A stretch of DNA of 13,344 nucleotides from Caulobacteraceae bacterium (GTDB lineage Bacteria; Pseudomonadota; Alphaproteobacteria; Caulobacterales; Caulobacteraceae), in the NCBI GenBank assembly GCA_020852035.1, contig JADZBR010000331.1, forward strand, positions 1 to 13,344, in the 5' to 3' direction. A program made the position numbers and the translations under genes. Shown here piece after piece: positions 5,739-12,327 of the stretch. Numbering within the stretch: position 1 is the stretch's first letter; each line of letters starts with the position of its first letter. The notes beneath the pieces were generated by a model, which did not search any database, had not been told where the DNA came from, and was given only the letters and a program-made list of their open reading frames with translations.

Positions 5739-6106
5739 GCCTCCGTGAAGGGGAAGGCCACGCCCGGCCGATAGAGCGGGACCGGCCTCAGTTCATAGAT
5801 CGCGGTCGGATTGGCCTGCTGCAGGTCGCGCGCGGCCTCGACGGCGGCCTCGTCGCTGGCGCAGTCGAGGATGTAGAAGCCGAGCAGGGCCTCCTTGGTC
5901 TCGGCGAACGGGCCGTCCATCAGCGCGCCGCCGCGCAGGGTGAGGGCGTTCATCGTCGGCCCCAGCCGGGCGGCGGGGCCGAGCTTGCCCTCGGCGGTCA
6001 GCCGGTCGTGGACCAGGTTCATGCGGTCCATCAGGGCGTCGCGTTCGTCCTCACTCCAGCCGTTGACGACGTGTTCGGGGTGATAGGCGAGCATGGCGTA
6101 GAGCAT
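5735..6106 (-). CDS. YciI/DGPF-domain protein
   Basis: From the ATG at 6106 this is a 123-aa protein of the YCII-related (DGPF) family. It opens MLYAMLAYHPEH, with His 9 at the conserved position, and has ALMDGPFAETKEALLGFYIL at 61-80. It ends in the ELRPVPLY segment typical of the family. Members have a ferredoxin-like fold; no reaction is established for most. The frame stays open upstream to 6184, but the added 26 residues are low in complexity and unlike the family. A GAGG lies 5 bases before the ATG at 6106, so I chose that. The gene is convergent with the RidA gene and overlaps it by 4 bases (CTAA at 5735-5738). DGPF proteins are often encoded beside ECF sigma factors, but none is here. 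Confidence 0.88.
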   Translation of the reverse strand: MLYAMLAYHPEHVVNGWSEDERDALMDRMNLVHDRLTAEGKLGPAARLGPTMNALTLRGGALMDGPFAETKEALLGFYILDCASDEAAVEAARDLQQANPTAIYELRPVPLYRPGVAFPFTEA

Positions 6107-6188
6107 GGAGTCCTCGGGGTGTTCTCGTTGATGCGGCGCGGTCGCGCCGACCAAGGACGCGAGCCTACCCCGCAAAGCCGACATTTCG

Positions 6189-6896
6189 TCAGCGCGCGCT
6201 CGCCTGCTCCAGGAACCGCCGGATCCAGGCGCCCGCCCGCGCCCGGTCGTCGGGCGCCGCGTAGCTGGCGATGGCGGCGTCGGCCTGGGCGTCGGTGTAG
6301 CGCGGGCCGCGGCGGGCCTCGATCAGCGCCCTGGCGTAGGCGGGCCGGAACTCCGGGTGCAGCTGCAGCGAGATCGCCGGCTGGTCGCGCCAGGCCAGCA
6401 TGCCGAAGGGGGTGAAGGCGCTGGCGGCGATCACCTCTGTGTTCGGCGGCTGTTCGACCACCTGGTCCTGGTGCGAGCCGGGCAGGGCGAGGCGGTCGGA
6501 GTCGTCCATCCAGGGCTCGCGCTGGCGGACCTCATAGGTCTGCAGGCCGACGCCCCAGCCCTTGGCGGACTTCTCCACCCGGCCGCCGAACGCCTCGGCC
6601 ATCACCTGGTGGCCGAAGCAGACGCCGATCAGCGGGGCCTTGCCCTTCGCCTCGACGAGGAAGGCTTTCAGCGGCGCGATCCACGGCAGCGGATCGTAGA
6701 CGCCGGCCGAGGCGCCGGTGACCAGCCAGGCGTCGCACGCCTGCGGGTGGGTCGGCAGTTCGCCGGCCGCGACATCGAAGGTCGCATAGTCGTAGGCGGC
6801 CTCGCCGAGCAGGGCGCGGAACATCGCCGGGTAGTCGCCGAAGGTTTCGGCGAGCGGCTCGGGCGGGCGGCCGGTCTCGAGGATGCCGAGCTTCAA
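6189..6896 (-). CDS. Class I glutamine amidotransferase (GMP-synthase-like GATase domain)
   Basis: This 235-aa stand-alone amidotransferase hydrolyses glutamine-like amides with a Cys-His-Glu triad. The nucleophile is C93 in LIGVCFGHQVMAEAFGG, and H180 and E182 lie in SLQLHPEF. The start is a TTG at 6896 that overlaps the stop of the cca gene as TTGA. This gives LKLGILETGRPPEPLAETFG, the standard first strand of these proteins. The frame is open further upstream, but that sequence is an Arg/Gly-rich shadow of cca. The TTG overlap implies translational coupling to cca. Family relatives include GMP-synthase-like proteins and gamma-glutamyl hydrolases acting on amino-acid conjugates. The substrate here is unknown, and I see no second catalytic domain. 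Confidence 0.87.
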   Translation of the reverse strand: MKLGILETGRPPEPLAETFGDYPAMFRALLGEAAYDYATFDVAAGELPTHPQACDAWLVTGASAGVYDPLPWIAPLKAFLVEAKGKAPLIGVCFGHQVMAEAFGGRVEKSAKGWGVGLQTYEVRQREPWMDDSDRLALPGSHQDQVVEQPPNTEVIAASAFTPFGMLAWRDQPAISLQLHPEFRPAYARALIEARRGPRYTDAQADAAIASYAAPDDRARAGAWIRRFLEQASAR

Positions 6897-8143
6897 TAGA
6901 CCATGCCCTGGGCGACCGCCTTCAGCCGCTCGACGATGGAAAGCTTGTCCTCGATGAAGTCGTTCTCGACCCACCACGCCTCGACCTCGCGCATCACCTC
7001 GCCGACCAGCGGACCCTTGGGCACGCCGGCGGCGACCACCTCGTCGCCGGTCAGGGGCAGGCTGGGGACCGGCCAGCTCTGGGCGAGGGGCAGGAGGGCG
7101 CGCCACTGGGTGGTCGCGGCCTTCCGGTCGGAGGCGGCCCAGGCGAGCATCACCCGGTCGGTGAAGGGCTCGACGCCGGACCGGTAGACGTGGCGGCGGG
7201 CCTCGCGCGGGCTCATCCAGGAGGCCAGCTTGGGCTCGGGCTGCAGGGCGGCGACGAGGCGGTCCCGCTGGGCGTTGGAGAGGCGCAGGGCTTGCGCGGT
7301 CTCGGCGGCGACGGCCGGGTCCTCGGGCAGCAGGGCGGCGAGGCGCAGCAGGGCGTCGTCGGTGAACAGCATCTCCGTCTCGATGGCGACCAGCCGCTCT
7401 AGTCGCGCCAGGCCGACCGCCCGCGGCAGCACCTGGGCGAGCACCCCGGTCTGGGCCATCAGGCGCACGGCGGGGCGCGGGTCGTAGGCGGCGAGGAGCT
7501 TCAGGAGTTCCTTGGAGACGCGCTCGGCCGAGAGGCCGCCGAGCAGCAGGCGCTGATCCCGGCAGGCGGCGAGGCTTTCGGCGTGCGGCTCGCCCTTGCC
7601 GTACCAGGCCTGGAAGCGGAAGAAGCGCAGGATGCGCAGGGCGTCCTCGCGGATGCGGGTCTCAGCGTCGCCGACGAAGACGATGCGGCCGGCCTTCACG
7701 TCGGCGAGGCCGCCGCCGGTGGGGTCGTAGAGCGTTCCAGCGGCGTCGGCGTAGATCGCGTTGAGGCGGAAATCGCGGCGCTGGGCGTCCTCGGCCCAGT
7801 CTTCGGTGAAGGCGACGACCGCGCGGCGGCCGTCGGTCTCGACATCGCGGCGCAGGGTGGTGATCTCGTAGGGCCGGCCCTCGGCGACGGCGGTGACGGT
7901 GCCGTGGTCGATGCCGGTCGGGACAGCCTTCAACCCCGCCTGCTTCAGGGCGGCGATCACCCGCTCGGGCGTCAGGGGGGTGGCGATGTCGATGTCGTCG
8001 ACCTTTTCGCCGAGCAGGCTGTTGCGCACGCAGCCGCCGACGAACCGCGCGCAGCCGGCGCCGCCCTCGGCCTCCAGCGCCGCCATCACCGCCTTCGTGG
8101 CCGGCAGGGTCATCCAGGGCCTTTGGCCGAGACTTTCGCTCAT
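6893..8143 (-). CDS. cca: CCA tRNA nucleotidyltransferase (class II, bacterial)
   Basis: This 416-aa enzyme adds or repairs the 3' CCA end of tRNAs using CTP and ATP. Its class II nucleotidyltransferase head carries RFVGGCVRNSLLG (33-45), the metal-binding DDID (49-52), EITTLRRD (93-100) and the nucleotide-selecting QRRDFRLNAIY (121-131). A downstream motif is RIREDALRILRFFRFQAWYG. The helical neck and body follow, and the C terminus beyond 300 is the RNA-binding tail. The length fits alphaproteobacterial CCA enzymes. The ATG at 8143 overlaps the stop of the small membrane protein (ATGA). Its own stop overlaps the TTG of the amidotransferase. It lies inside a coupled five-gene block with a CoA-type Nudix gene and a DUF1285 gene. 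Confidence 0.96.
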   Translation of the reverse strand: MSESLGQRPWMTLPATKAVMAALEAEGGAGCARFVGGCVRNSLLGEKVDDIDIATPLTPERVIAALKQAGLKAVPTGIDHGTVTAVAEGRPYEITTLRRDVETDGRRAVVAFTEDWAEDAQRRDFRLNAIYADAAGTLYDPTGGGLADVKAGRIVFVGDAETRIREDALRILRFFRFQAWYGKGEPHAESLAACRDQRLLLGGLSAERVSKELLKLLAAYDPRPAVRLMAQTGVLAQVLPRAVGLARLERLVAIETEMLFTDDALLRLAALLPEDPAVAAETAQALRLSNAQRDRLVAALQPEPKLASWMSPREARRHVYRSGVEPFTDRVMLAWAASDRKAATTQWRALLPLAQSWPVPSLPLTGDEVVAAGVPKGPLVGEVMREVEAWWVENDFIEDKLSIVERLKAVAQGMVY

Positions 8144-8403
8144 GGCGCCTTCTTGGGTTCGAAATGGCCTTCGCTGACCCGCCCGTCGGGGCCGACCTCG
8201 GCGGGGACATAGACCTGGTCGCGGGTGTCGGGGCGGGTGAGGCCGGTGACCAGCAGCGAGACGCCGAAGAAAAGGGCCCCGGCGGCGGTCAGCCAGGCCC
8301 AGGGCGGCGCGCCGTGCTCGCGGCCCCGCCGGCGGGAGAACTCACGCCAGACGAAATAGCCCGCGAAGGGCGCCAGGAAAAGGAGGATGCGGCCGAACCA
8401 CAT
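8140..8403 (-). CDS. Small membrane protein, DUF6111-like
   Basis: This 87-aa protein has two hydrophobic segments, about residues 3-18 (FGRILLFLAPFAGYFV) and 36-54 (AWLTAAGALFFGVSLLVTG). An Arg-rich loop at 20-30 (REFSRRRGREH) separates them. A polar tail (57-87) carries QVYVPAEVGPDGRVSEGHFE. This layout matches the small inner-membrane proteins annotated as DUF6111 next to cca in alphaproteobacteria, which I recall from gene order and not from a search. The ATG at 8403 lies 5 bases after the Nudix stop, and its stop overlaps the cca start by 4 bases. The function is unknown. The positive loop would favour a hairpin topology with the tail in the periplasm or the cytoplasm depending on insertion. 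Confidence 0.8.
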   Translation of the reverse strand: MWFGRILLFLAPFAGYFVWREFSRRRGREHGAPPWAWLTAAGALFFGVSLLVTGLTRPDTRDQVYVPAEVGPDGRVSEGHFEPKKAP

Positions 8404-8408
8404 GGCGC

Positions 8409-9038
8409 TCAGGCCACCGCCGCGCCGTAGAGGCGCTCGTAGAGCGCGCGCAGCATCCCCGCCGTCGCCCCCCAGATGTACTGGTCCTCGTGGGTCATGG
8501 CGTAGAAGCGGCGCACCACGCCGTCCGACAGGGTGCGCTCGTGCTCCTCATAGTTGGTCGGGTCCATCAGGAAGCCGAAGGGGGTCTCGAAAATGTGCGC
8601 CACCTCGTCGGGGTTCGCCGTCAGGGTGATGTCGGGGCGCACGAAGCCGACCACCGGGGTGATCAGATAGCCGGTGCCGGTCTGGTAGGGGTTGGAGAGG
8701 CCGGCCAGGGTGACCGCCTCGGGATCGAGCCCGACCTCTTCCCACGCCTCGCGCAGGGCGGCGGCCCAGGGGGTCTCGCCGGGGTCGCAGCGGCCGCCGG
8801 GCAGGGCGACCTGGCCTGTGTGGCGGCGCAGGGTGTCGGCCCGGCGAGTGAGGAGGACGGTCAGGCCCTCCTCGCGCTCGATCAGGCCGACCAGCACGGC
8901 GGCGGGGGTCAGTTCGCCGGGGTCGGGCGTCCAGCCGGGCGAGAGGTCGAAGTCGGAGCGGCGCGCGGCGTCGACGGCGCGGTCGTCCAGGGGGTCGAGG
9001 TGGCGGGAGATCCAGTCGCGAAGGTCCGGGCCGGTCAC
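8409..9038 (-). CDS. Nudix hydrolase, CoA pyrophosphatase type
   Basis: This 209-aa enzyme is predicted to cleave CoA or acyl-CoA to 3',5'-ADP and phosphopantetheine. The Nudix box is complete: G82, five residues, E88, seven residues, then R96-E97 and E100-E101 with G103. Just before it the CoA-specific pattern LLTRRADTLRRHTGQVALPGG (62-82) is present, matching the LLTxRSxxLxxHxGQVxFPGG signature of the NudL/Nudt7 group. The tail ERTLSDGVVRRFYAMTHEDQYIWGATAGML fits too, with the Y-x-IWG motif of that group. The start is an ATG overlapping the DUF1285 stop by 4 bases (9035-9038). The small membrane protein follows after 5 bases. The conserved neighbourhood with cca is familiar in alphaproteobacteria; the functional link is unclear. 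Confidence 0.93.
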   Translation of the reverse strand: MTGPDLRDWISRHLDPLDDRAVDAARRSDFDLSPGWTPDPGELTPAAVLVGLIEREEGLTVLLTRRADTLRRHTGQVALPGGRCDPGETPWAAALREAWEEVGLDPEAVTLAGLSNPYQTGTGYLITPVVGFVRPDITLTANPDEVAHIFETPFGFLMDPTNYEEHERTLSDGVVRRFYAMTHEDQYIWGATAGMLRALYERLYGAAVA

Positions 9039-9607
9039 GGGCGCGGCGCCTCGACCGGGCCGACCGCGAACCAGGCGCCGGTGGATTCCACGCCCATCAC
9101 CTCGCCGTCGGGCGTGGGGCGGGGCTGCGCCATCTCGGCCAATTCGTAGAACACGGGGCGGGCGATCAGCGCCTCCAGGCCCCGGCGGACATGCAGGTAG
9201 GGCCGCGGCTCGCCGGTGGTTTCGTCCATCTCCACGCGGATGGCGTTGTCGGGGCCGGCCTCGACCTCGTCTCCGACATTGGTGAGGAACTTCAGGGCCG
9301 CGCCCTGGCGATCCACGCGGGTAGCGATGAAAGGGGCGTCCTCCACCTCGATCTTCATCTTCTCGACGGGCGTGACGAGGTGATAGCCGTCCGGATCGAG
9401 CCGCAGGACCGTGGAGAAGAGGCGCACCAGCGCCTCGCGTCCGATCGGCGTGCCTTCATGGAACCAGACGCCGTCCTTGCGGATGCGGATGTCGATCTCG
9501 CCGCAATGTTCGGGATGCCACAGGTGCACCGGCGGCAGGCCGCGACCCGGCGCCTGCTTGGCCGCGGCGATCACGCCGTCCAGTCCGTTCGTCTTCGCCT
9601 CAGCCAT
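9035..9607 (-). CDS. DUF1285 family protein
   Basis: This 190-aa cytoplasmic protein matches the DUF1285 family, which is about 180-200 aa and of unknown reaction. Recognisable parts are PPVHLWHPEHCGEIDIRIRK (25-44), DGVWFHEGTPIGREALVRLF (45-64) with the typical W-x-H/Y-x-G-x-P-I-x-R segment, YHLVTPVEKMKIEVEDAPF, and a C-terminal ARPVFYELAEMA. No catalytic residues are established. It is the first gene of the coupled cca block, and its stop overlaps the Nudix start as ATGA. No Shine-Dalgarno precedes the ATG at 9607. Instead a strong hairpin (9615-9639) lies 7 bases upstream and reaches into the stop codon of the preceding gene. It may act as a terminator or leader structure. Confidence 0.88.
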   Translation of the reverse strand: MAEAKTNGLDGVIAAAKQAPGRGLPPVHLWHPEHCGEIDIRIRKDGVWFHEGTPIGREALVRLFSTVLRLDPDGYHLVTPVEKMKIEVEDAPFIATRVDRQGAALKFLTNVGDEVEAGPDNAIRVEMDETTGEPRPYLHVRRGLEALIARPVFYELAEMAQPRPTPDGEVMGVESTGAWFAVGPVEAPRP

Positions 9608-9614
9608 GCGGCCA

Positions 9615-9639
9615 AGGTAGGGGGCGCCGCCCCCTGCCT
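9615..9639 (-). terminator. Hairpin between GNAT and DUF1285 genes
   Basis: An 11-bp stem (9615-9625 with 9629-9639, one G-T pair) closes a 3-base loop. On the minus strand it begins at the last base of the GNAT stop and ends 7 bases before the DUF1285 ATG. It lacks a T tract, so it is at best a weak terminator. It could equally control ribosome access to the DUF1285 start, which has no Shine-Dalgarno. Confidence 0.5.
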
Positions 9640-10145
9640 CAAGCGGTGAGAGGTCCGGCCCAGCCGGTCTCGCCGCCGGGCTTGAGCGCGCGCAGGAGGA
9701 CGCGGCGCGGATCGACCGGGCCGGGCAGGACGATCTCCTTCGGCGCGTGGACGAAGCCGCAGCGCTGGAAGAACGGCAGGTCGCCGACCAGCAGCACCGC
9801 CTCGTAGCCGGCGGCCTTCGCCGCCTCGCAGGAGGCGTCGACCAGTTGCGCGCCGACGCCGCCGTGGCGCTGGTCGGCCTCGACGGCCAGGGGGCCGAGG
9901 AAGGTCAGCGGCCGGCCGCCGATGCGGACGCCCCACATCCGCGAGCAGCCGATCAGGGCGCCGTCCCGCCAGGCGACCTGCGAGAGGACCGGCAGGAACG
10001 CGGCGAACTCGCGCACGCGGGCCGAGACCTTGGTATGGCGGCCGGGGCCGAAGGCGCGGGCGATCAGCGCCTCGACGGCGGCGTGGTCTTCGGGCGTTTC
10101 GGCGGCGAGCGTCAGGTCGTCGGGGACGGGCAGGGGGTCGGGCAT
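9639..10145 (-). CDS. GNAT family N-acetyltransferase (YhbS-like)
   Basis: This 168-aa acetyl-CoA-dependent acyltransferase starts with a typical YhbS-like region (ETPEDHAAVEALIARAFGPG, 16-35). The core is LGPLAVEADQRHGGVGAQLV (83-102), which contains the Q/R-x-x-G-x-G/A coenzyme-A pyrophosphate loop at 92-99. The final GNAT motif is VGDLPFFQRCGFVHA (120-134). The substrate is unknown; relatives act on amino groups of small molecules or proteins. No Shine-Dalgarno is visible before the ATG at 10143-10145. The upstream 293 bases hold repeat copy 2 and no gene. It is followed after 31 bases by the DUF1285 gene on the same strand, so it could head that transcript, but a hairpin in the gap may separate them. 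Confidence 0.88.
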   Translation of the reverse strand: MPDPLPVPDDLTLAAETPEDHAAVEALIARAFGPGRHTKVSARVREFAAFLPVLSQVAWRDGALIGCSRMWGVRIGGRPLTFLGPLAVEADQRHGGVGAQLVDASCEAAKAAGYEAVLLVGDLPFFQRCGFVHAPKEIVLPGPVDPRRVLLRALKPGGETGWAGPLTA

Positions 10146-10315
10146 CGATCGGGGACTTTCGCAAGGGCGGCGGCGGGCCGTCCTTCGCGCACGGGGCGAG
10201 GCGGCCGGTTCAGGCGGCGGTGGAGCGCGCTCGTCGCAGGCGTCGCATGAAAGTCGCCTTCGGGTCCGTGATCGGGAGGCGCGAGATAGGGCGCTCGCGG
10301 GGCGGGGTCAACGGA

Positions 10316-10420
10316 CTTTGCGTGGTTCGAGACGCGGCTTCGCCGCTCCTCACCATGACTAAGGCTTGTGCTGCTCTAGTCATCCTGAGGGCCCGCGGAG
10401 CGGGCGTCTCGAAGGACGCA
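10316..10420. repeat. Palindromic intergenic repeat, copy 2
   Basis: This 105-base imperfect inverted repeat is the reverse-orientation partner of 4584-4700. Arms TTCGAGACGC (10326-10335) and GCGTCTCGAA (10404-10413) flank two hairpins: GCGGC-TTC-GCCGC on one side and GCCCGC-GGA-GCGGGC on the other. The inner CTCACCATGAC and GTCATCCTGAG are conserved, and the centre is not. In the hairpins, copy 1 differs at paired positions so that pairing is kept. The remaining part of the gap (10146-10315) is GC-rich and shows no supportable gene. Confidence 0.85.
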
Positions 10421-10438
10421 CGGCCGTTCAGGGACCGC

Positions 10439-10924
10439 TCAGGCCGCCTCGCACCACTGCGCCTTGTGGCCTTGCCAGCGTTGGGCGGCCCCTTCGGCCA
10501 CCAGCTGCTCGCCGACGTCGCGGCCGTTGACGCGCAGGGTGGCGAGCGTGCGGCCGTAGCGGTCGACGCCGTCGCGGGCGATGACGATCTCGCCGCCGGC
10601 GAGGATCTGCGCCAGGCGCGCCTTGGCCGCCAGCGCCTTGTCGGCTTCGTAGGCGCAAGCCGCGCGGCCGGGCATCTCGGGGGTGTCGATATTGGCGATG
10701 CGGATGCGCTCGGCGCCCAGGCGGAAGGTGTCGCCGTCGGTCACCCGGATGTCGGAATAGGCGATGGTTTCGGGCAGGGCGGCGGAGGGCGGCTCGGCGG
10801 ACGACGGCAGGCGGCCATTGAGCTGGTAGCCGAGGCTCAAGGCCACGACGATCATCAGCCAGGTGAGGGCCGCCAGCAGGGTGCGCGGGCGGCGACGTCG
10901 ATAGCGGAAAGAGCCGGAAGCCAT
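10439..10924 (-). CDS. Membrane-anchored staphylococcal-nuclease-like (thermonuclease family) protein
   Basis: This 161-aa protein has an Arg-rich N terminus (FRYRRRRPRT) and one membrane segment at about 16-34. A linker follows, then a SNase domain from about 55. All catalytic positions of staphylococcal nuclease are visible. These are D63 and D65 in VTDGDTF, R75 in ERIRIANIDTPE, D80, T81 and E83, and the second Arg in DRYGRTLA (R125). It should therefore be an active calcium-dependent phosphodiesterase facing the periplasm, as the positive-inside rule predicts. The domain is shorter than the full staphylococcal enzyme, as is usual for bacterial members. The ATG at 10924 lacks a clear Shine-Dalgarno. 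The downstream side abuts repeat copy 2. Confidence 0.9.
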   Translation of the reverse strand: MASGSFRYRRRRPRTLLAALTWLMIVVALSLGYQLNGRLPSSAEPPSAALPETIAYSDIRVTDGDTFRLGAERIRIANIDTPEMPGRAACAYEADKALAAKARLAQILAGGEIVIARDGVDRYGRTLATLRVNGRDVGEQLVAEGAAQRWQGHKAQWCEAA

Positions 10925-10971
10925 GCCGGCACGCTTGGCCCCGGAGGGCTAACGAAAGGTTACGGGGCGAC

Positions 10972-11421
10972 CTAGACCAGTTTCGCCAGCAGGCGGCTGA
11001 GCTTGCATTGCTCATCGGTGGAGAGTCGCGAGCCGATCTCCTCGCGCAGGGCCTGGGCGTAGACGGGCCAGGTCGCCGCGCGCAGGTCGCGGCCCTTGTC
11101 GGTGAGCACCACGTCGAAGCCGCGGGCGTCGGCGGGGCAGGGGACGCGCTCGACCAGGCCCTCGGCGGCCAGCCGGTCGATCAGGCGCGAGAGGTTGTAG
11201 CGGGCGATCAGCAGGTCCTTGCCGAGGTCGCGCTGGCGGATGCGGCCGGCCGGCGCGCGGGCCAGGGCCCAGAGGACGTCGTACCACTCGACGGTCAGGA
11301 ACCCCTCGGAGCGGATGCGGGCGTTGACGCGTTCCACCACCGCCGGGGGCGCGCGGAAGAGGGCGACCCAGGCGTCCTCGAGTTCCTGTGCGATTTTTGT
11401 TTTTGTTGCACTTGCAACCAT
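10972..11421 (-). CDS. MarR-family transcriptional regulator
   Basis: This 149-aa winged-helix protein is predicted to repress the divergent reductase gene. The winged helix spans about 45-110. It contains WYDVLWALARAPAGRIRQRD, then LGKDLLIARYNLSRLIDRLA as recognition helix, and the wing EGLVERVPCPADARGFDVVL with the family's D-x-R-G (98-101). Two Cys are present (C95, C139), so redox sensing is possible but unproven. The frame is open to 11541, but I chose the ATG at 11421. The extension would run across the operator and the reductase start. An operator half overlaps codons 2-6, giving a palindromic coding start (MVASATK). The partner gene starts 79 bases away on the other strand. Confidence 0.9.
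   Translation of the reverse strand: MVASATKTKIAQELEDAWVALFRAPPAVVERVNARIRSEGFLTVEWYDVLWALARAPAGRIRQRDLGKDLLIARYNLSRLIDRLAAEGLVERVPCPADARGFDVVLTDKGRDLRAATWPVYAQALREEIGSRLSTDEQCKLSRLLAKLV
11405..11418. promoter_or_regulatory. MarR operator, site 2 (inside marR-type gene start)
   Basis: A perfect inverted repeat GTTGCA-CT-TGCAAC covers 11405-11418, within codons 2-6 of the MarR gene. It shares GTTGC-N4-GCAAC with site 1. The centres are 37 bases apart, about three and a half helical turns. It overlaps the -35-like TTGCAA (11412-11417) of the reductase promoter. Confidence 0.7.
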
Positions 11422-11441
11422 GAAAGCGTGACCTAGATAAT
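11412..11441 (+). promoter_or_regulatory. Promoter of the FMN reductase gene
   Basis: TTGCAA at 11412-11417 and GATAAT at 11436-11441 are 18 bases apart and match the -35 and -10 consensus at 4 and 5 of 6 positions. Transcription would start about 11448, in the middle of operator site 1. Repressor on either site would block the polymerase. Confidence 0.5.
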
Positions 11442-11456
11442 GTTGCGTTCGCAACA
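11441..11456. promoter_or_regulatory. MarR operator, site 1
   Basis: A perfect 7-2-7 inverted repeat, TGTTGCG-TT-CGCAACA, lies in the divergent gap between the MarR and reductase genes. It sits 20-35 bases upstream of the MarR start and at the expected transcription start of the reductase. The same half-site spacing recurs at 11405-11418, which is strong evidence that both are bound by the same dimeric regulator. Confidence 0.8.
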
Positions 11457-11500
11457 AATAGGCGCTCGTCGCCTCCCGATCAAACCGGAGTGGAAGAGAA

Positions 11501-12049
11501 ATGTCCCGCAAAGTCGCCGTCCTCGTCGGCAGCCTCCGCAAGGAGAGCTACAACCGAAAGATCGCCAACGCGCTCGTCGAGTTGGCGCCGGAGCTTGAGT
11601 TCCAGTTCGTCGAGATCGGCGACCTGCCGTTCTACAACGAGGACCTGGAGACCGAGACGCCGCCGACCGAGTGGGCGCGGTTCCGCGAGGAAATCCGCGG
11701 CGTGGACGGCGTGCTGCTGGTGACGCCGGAATATAACCGCGGCGTGCCGGCGGCGCTGAAGAACGCCATCGACGTCGGCTCGCGGCCCTACGGCTCCAGC
11801 GTCTGGAGCGGCAAGCCGGTCGCGGTGATCAGCTCATCGCAGGGCGCGCAAGGGGGCTTCGGCGCCAACCACCAGTTCCGCAACGGGTTTGTGTTCCTCG
11901 GCATGCCGCAGCTGCAGCACGAAGCCTATGTCGGCTTCACGGCCAGCCTGTTCGACGAGAACGGGGTGCTGGTGAAGGAGGACACCAGGAAGTTCCTGAA
12001 GGACTTCACCGGCAAGTTCGCGGCCTGGATCGACAAGCACGCGGCCTAA
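11501..12049 (+). CDS. NADPH-dependent FMN reductase (ChrR/YieF-like flavoprotein)
   Basis: This 182-aa soluble flavodoxin-fold enzyme of the NADPH-dependent FMN reductase family reduces quinones, azo compounds or chromate using NAD(P)H with bound FMN. The phosphate-binding loop is GSLRKESYNRKIA (10-22), and the FMN isoalloxazine segment is TPEYNRGVPAALKNAIDVGS (75-94). The second flavin region is SSSQGAQGGFGA (111-122). The length is that of ChrR-type enzymes. The ATG has GGAAGAG and GGAG within 15 bases upstream. The divergent MarR gene and two matching operators suggest induction by an electrophile or quinone-like compound, though the inducer is unknown. It is followed by an orphan antitoxin gene on the other strand, 10 bases away. 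Confidence 0.93.
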   Translation: MSRKVAVLVGSLRKESYNRKIANALVELAPELEFQFVEIGDLPFYNEDLETETPPTEWARFREEIRGVDGVLLVTPEYNRGVPAALKNAIDVGSRPYGSSVWSGKPVAVISSSQGAQGGFGANHQFRNGFVFLGMPQLQHEAYVGFTASLFDENGVLVKEDTRKFLKDFTGKFAAWIDKHAA

Positions 12050-12059
12050 GAAGCTCCCG

Positions 12060-12278
12060 TCAGGGACCTCGCGGCGCATTCCAATCAGCAGGGAGCATTC
12101 CTCGGTACTTTCGAAGCCTTTGGAGAGCTTCCCTGCGAGACTCGGTGGAATTGAGGTGGAGCGTGGGCTGGGAGACGCGCTCCACCTTGACCTCGTCTCC
12201 TACCTTAAGGTCCAGGCGAGCGGCGACCGAAGCTGGAATCCGCACAGCCAAGTCTTTGCCCCAGCGAATGACCTTCAT
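12060..12278 (-). CDS. AbrB/MazE-type antitoxin-like DNA-binding protein without partner
   Basis: This 72-aa protein has the SpoVT/AbrB swapped-hairpin domain at 1-36: MKVIRWGKDLAVRIPASVAA, then LDLKVGDEVKVE. This is the pattern of MazE- and VapB-type antitoxins. A helix at about 47-62 (ESRREALQRLRKYRGMLP) leads to ADWNAPRGP, where related antitoxins usually continue with an F-x-F-D-R-x-E-A-N-like toxin-binding tail. That tail is missing or changed. GAGG lies 6 bases before the ATG. A toxin would be expected just downstream on the minus strand, but the reductase gene ends 10 bases away on the opposite strand, and no PIN or MazF frame is present. It may be a relic of a lost toxin-antitoxin pair or a solitary regulator. 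A 7-bp hairpin (12290-12310) separates it from hemF. Confidence 0.8.
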   Translation of the reverse strand: MKVIRWGKDLAVRIPASVAARLDLKVGDEVKVERVSQPTLHLNSTESRREALQRLRKYRGMLPADWNAPRGP

Positions 12279-12327
12279 GGCGGACCTCTCTTGGTGGAGC
12301 CGTCACCAAGATGCCATCCGAACCGAG

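Noticed and set aside
6107..6184. N-terminal extension of the YciI/DGPF protein
   Set aside because: The extra 26 residues do not resemble the family, and the ATG at 6106 has a good ribosome-binding site.
10211..10249. A 12-codon minus-strand leader peptide (MRRLRRARSTAA) upstream of the GNAT gene
   Set aside because: Arg runs arise easily by chance at this GC content. There is no Shine-Dalgarno or stem pair to support an attenuator.
12060..12278. An intact toxin-antitoxin module
   Set aside because: No PIN, MazF or other toxin frame exists on either side. The neighbours are a flavin reductase and hemF.
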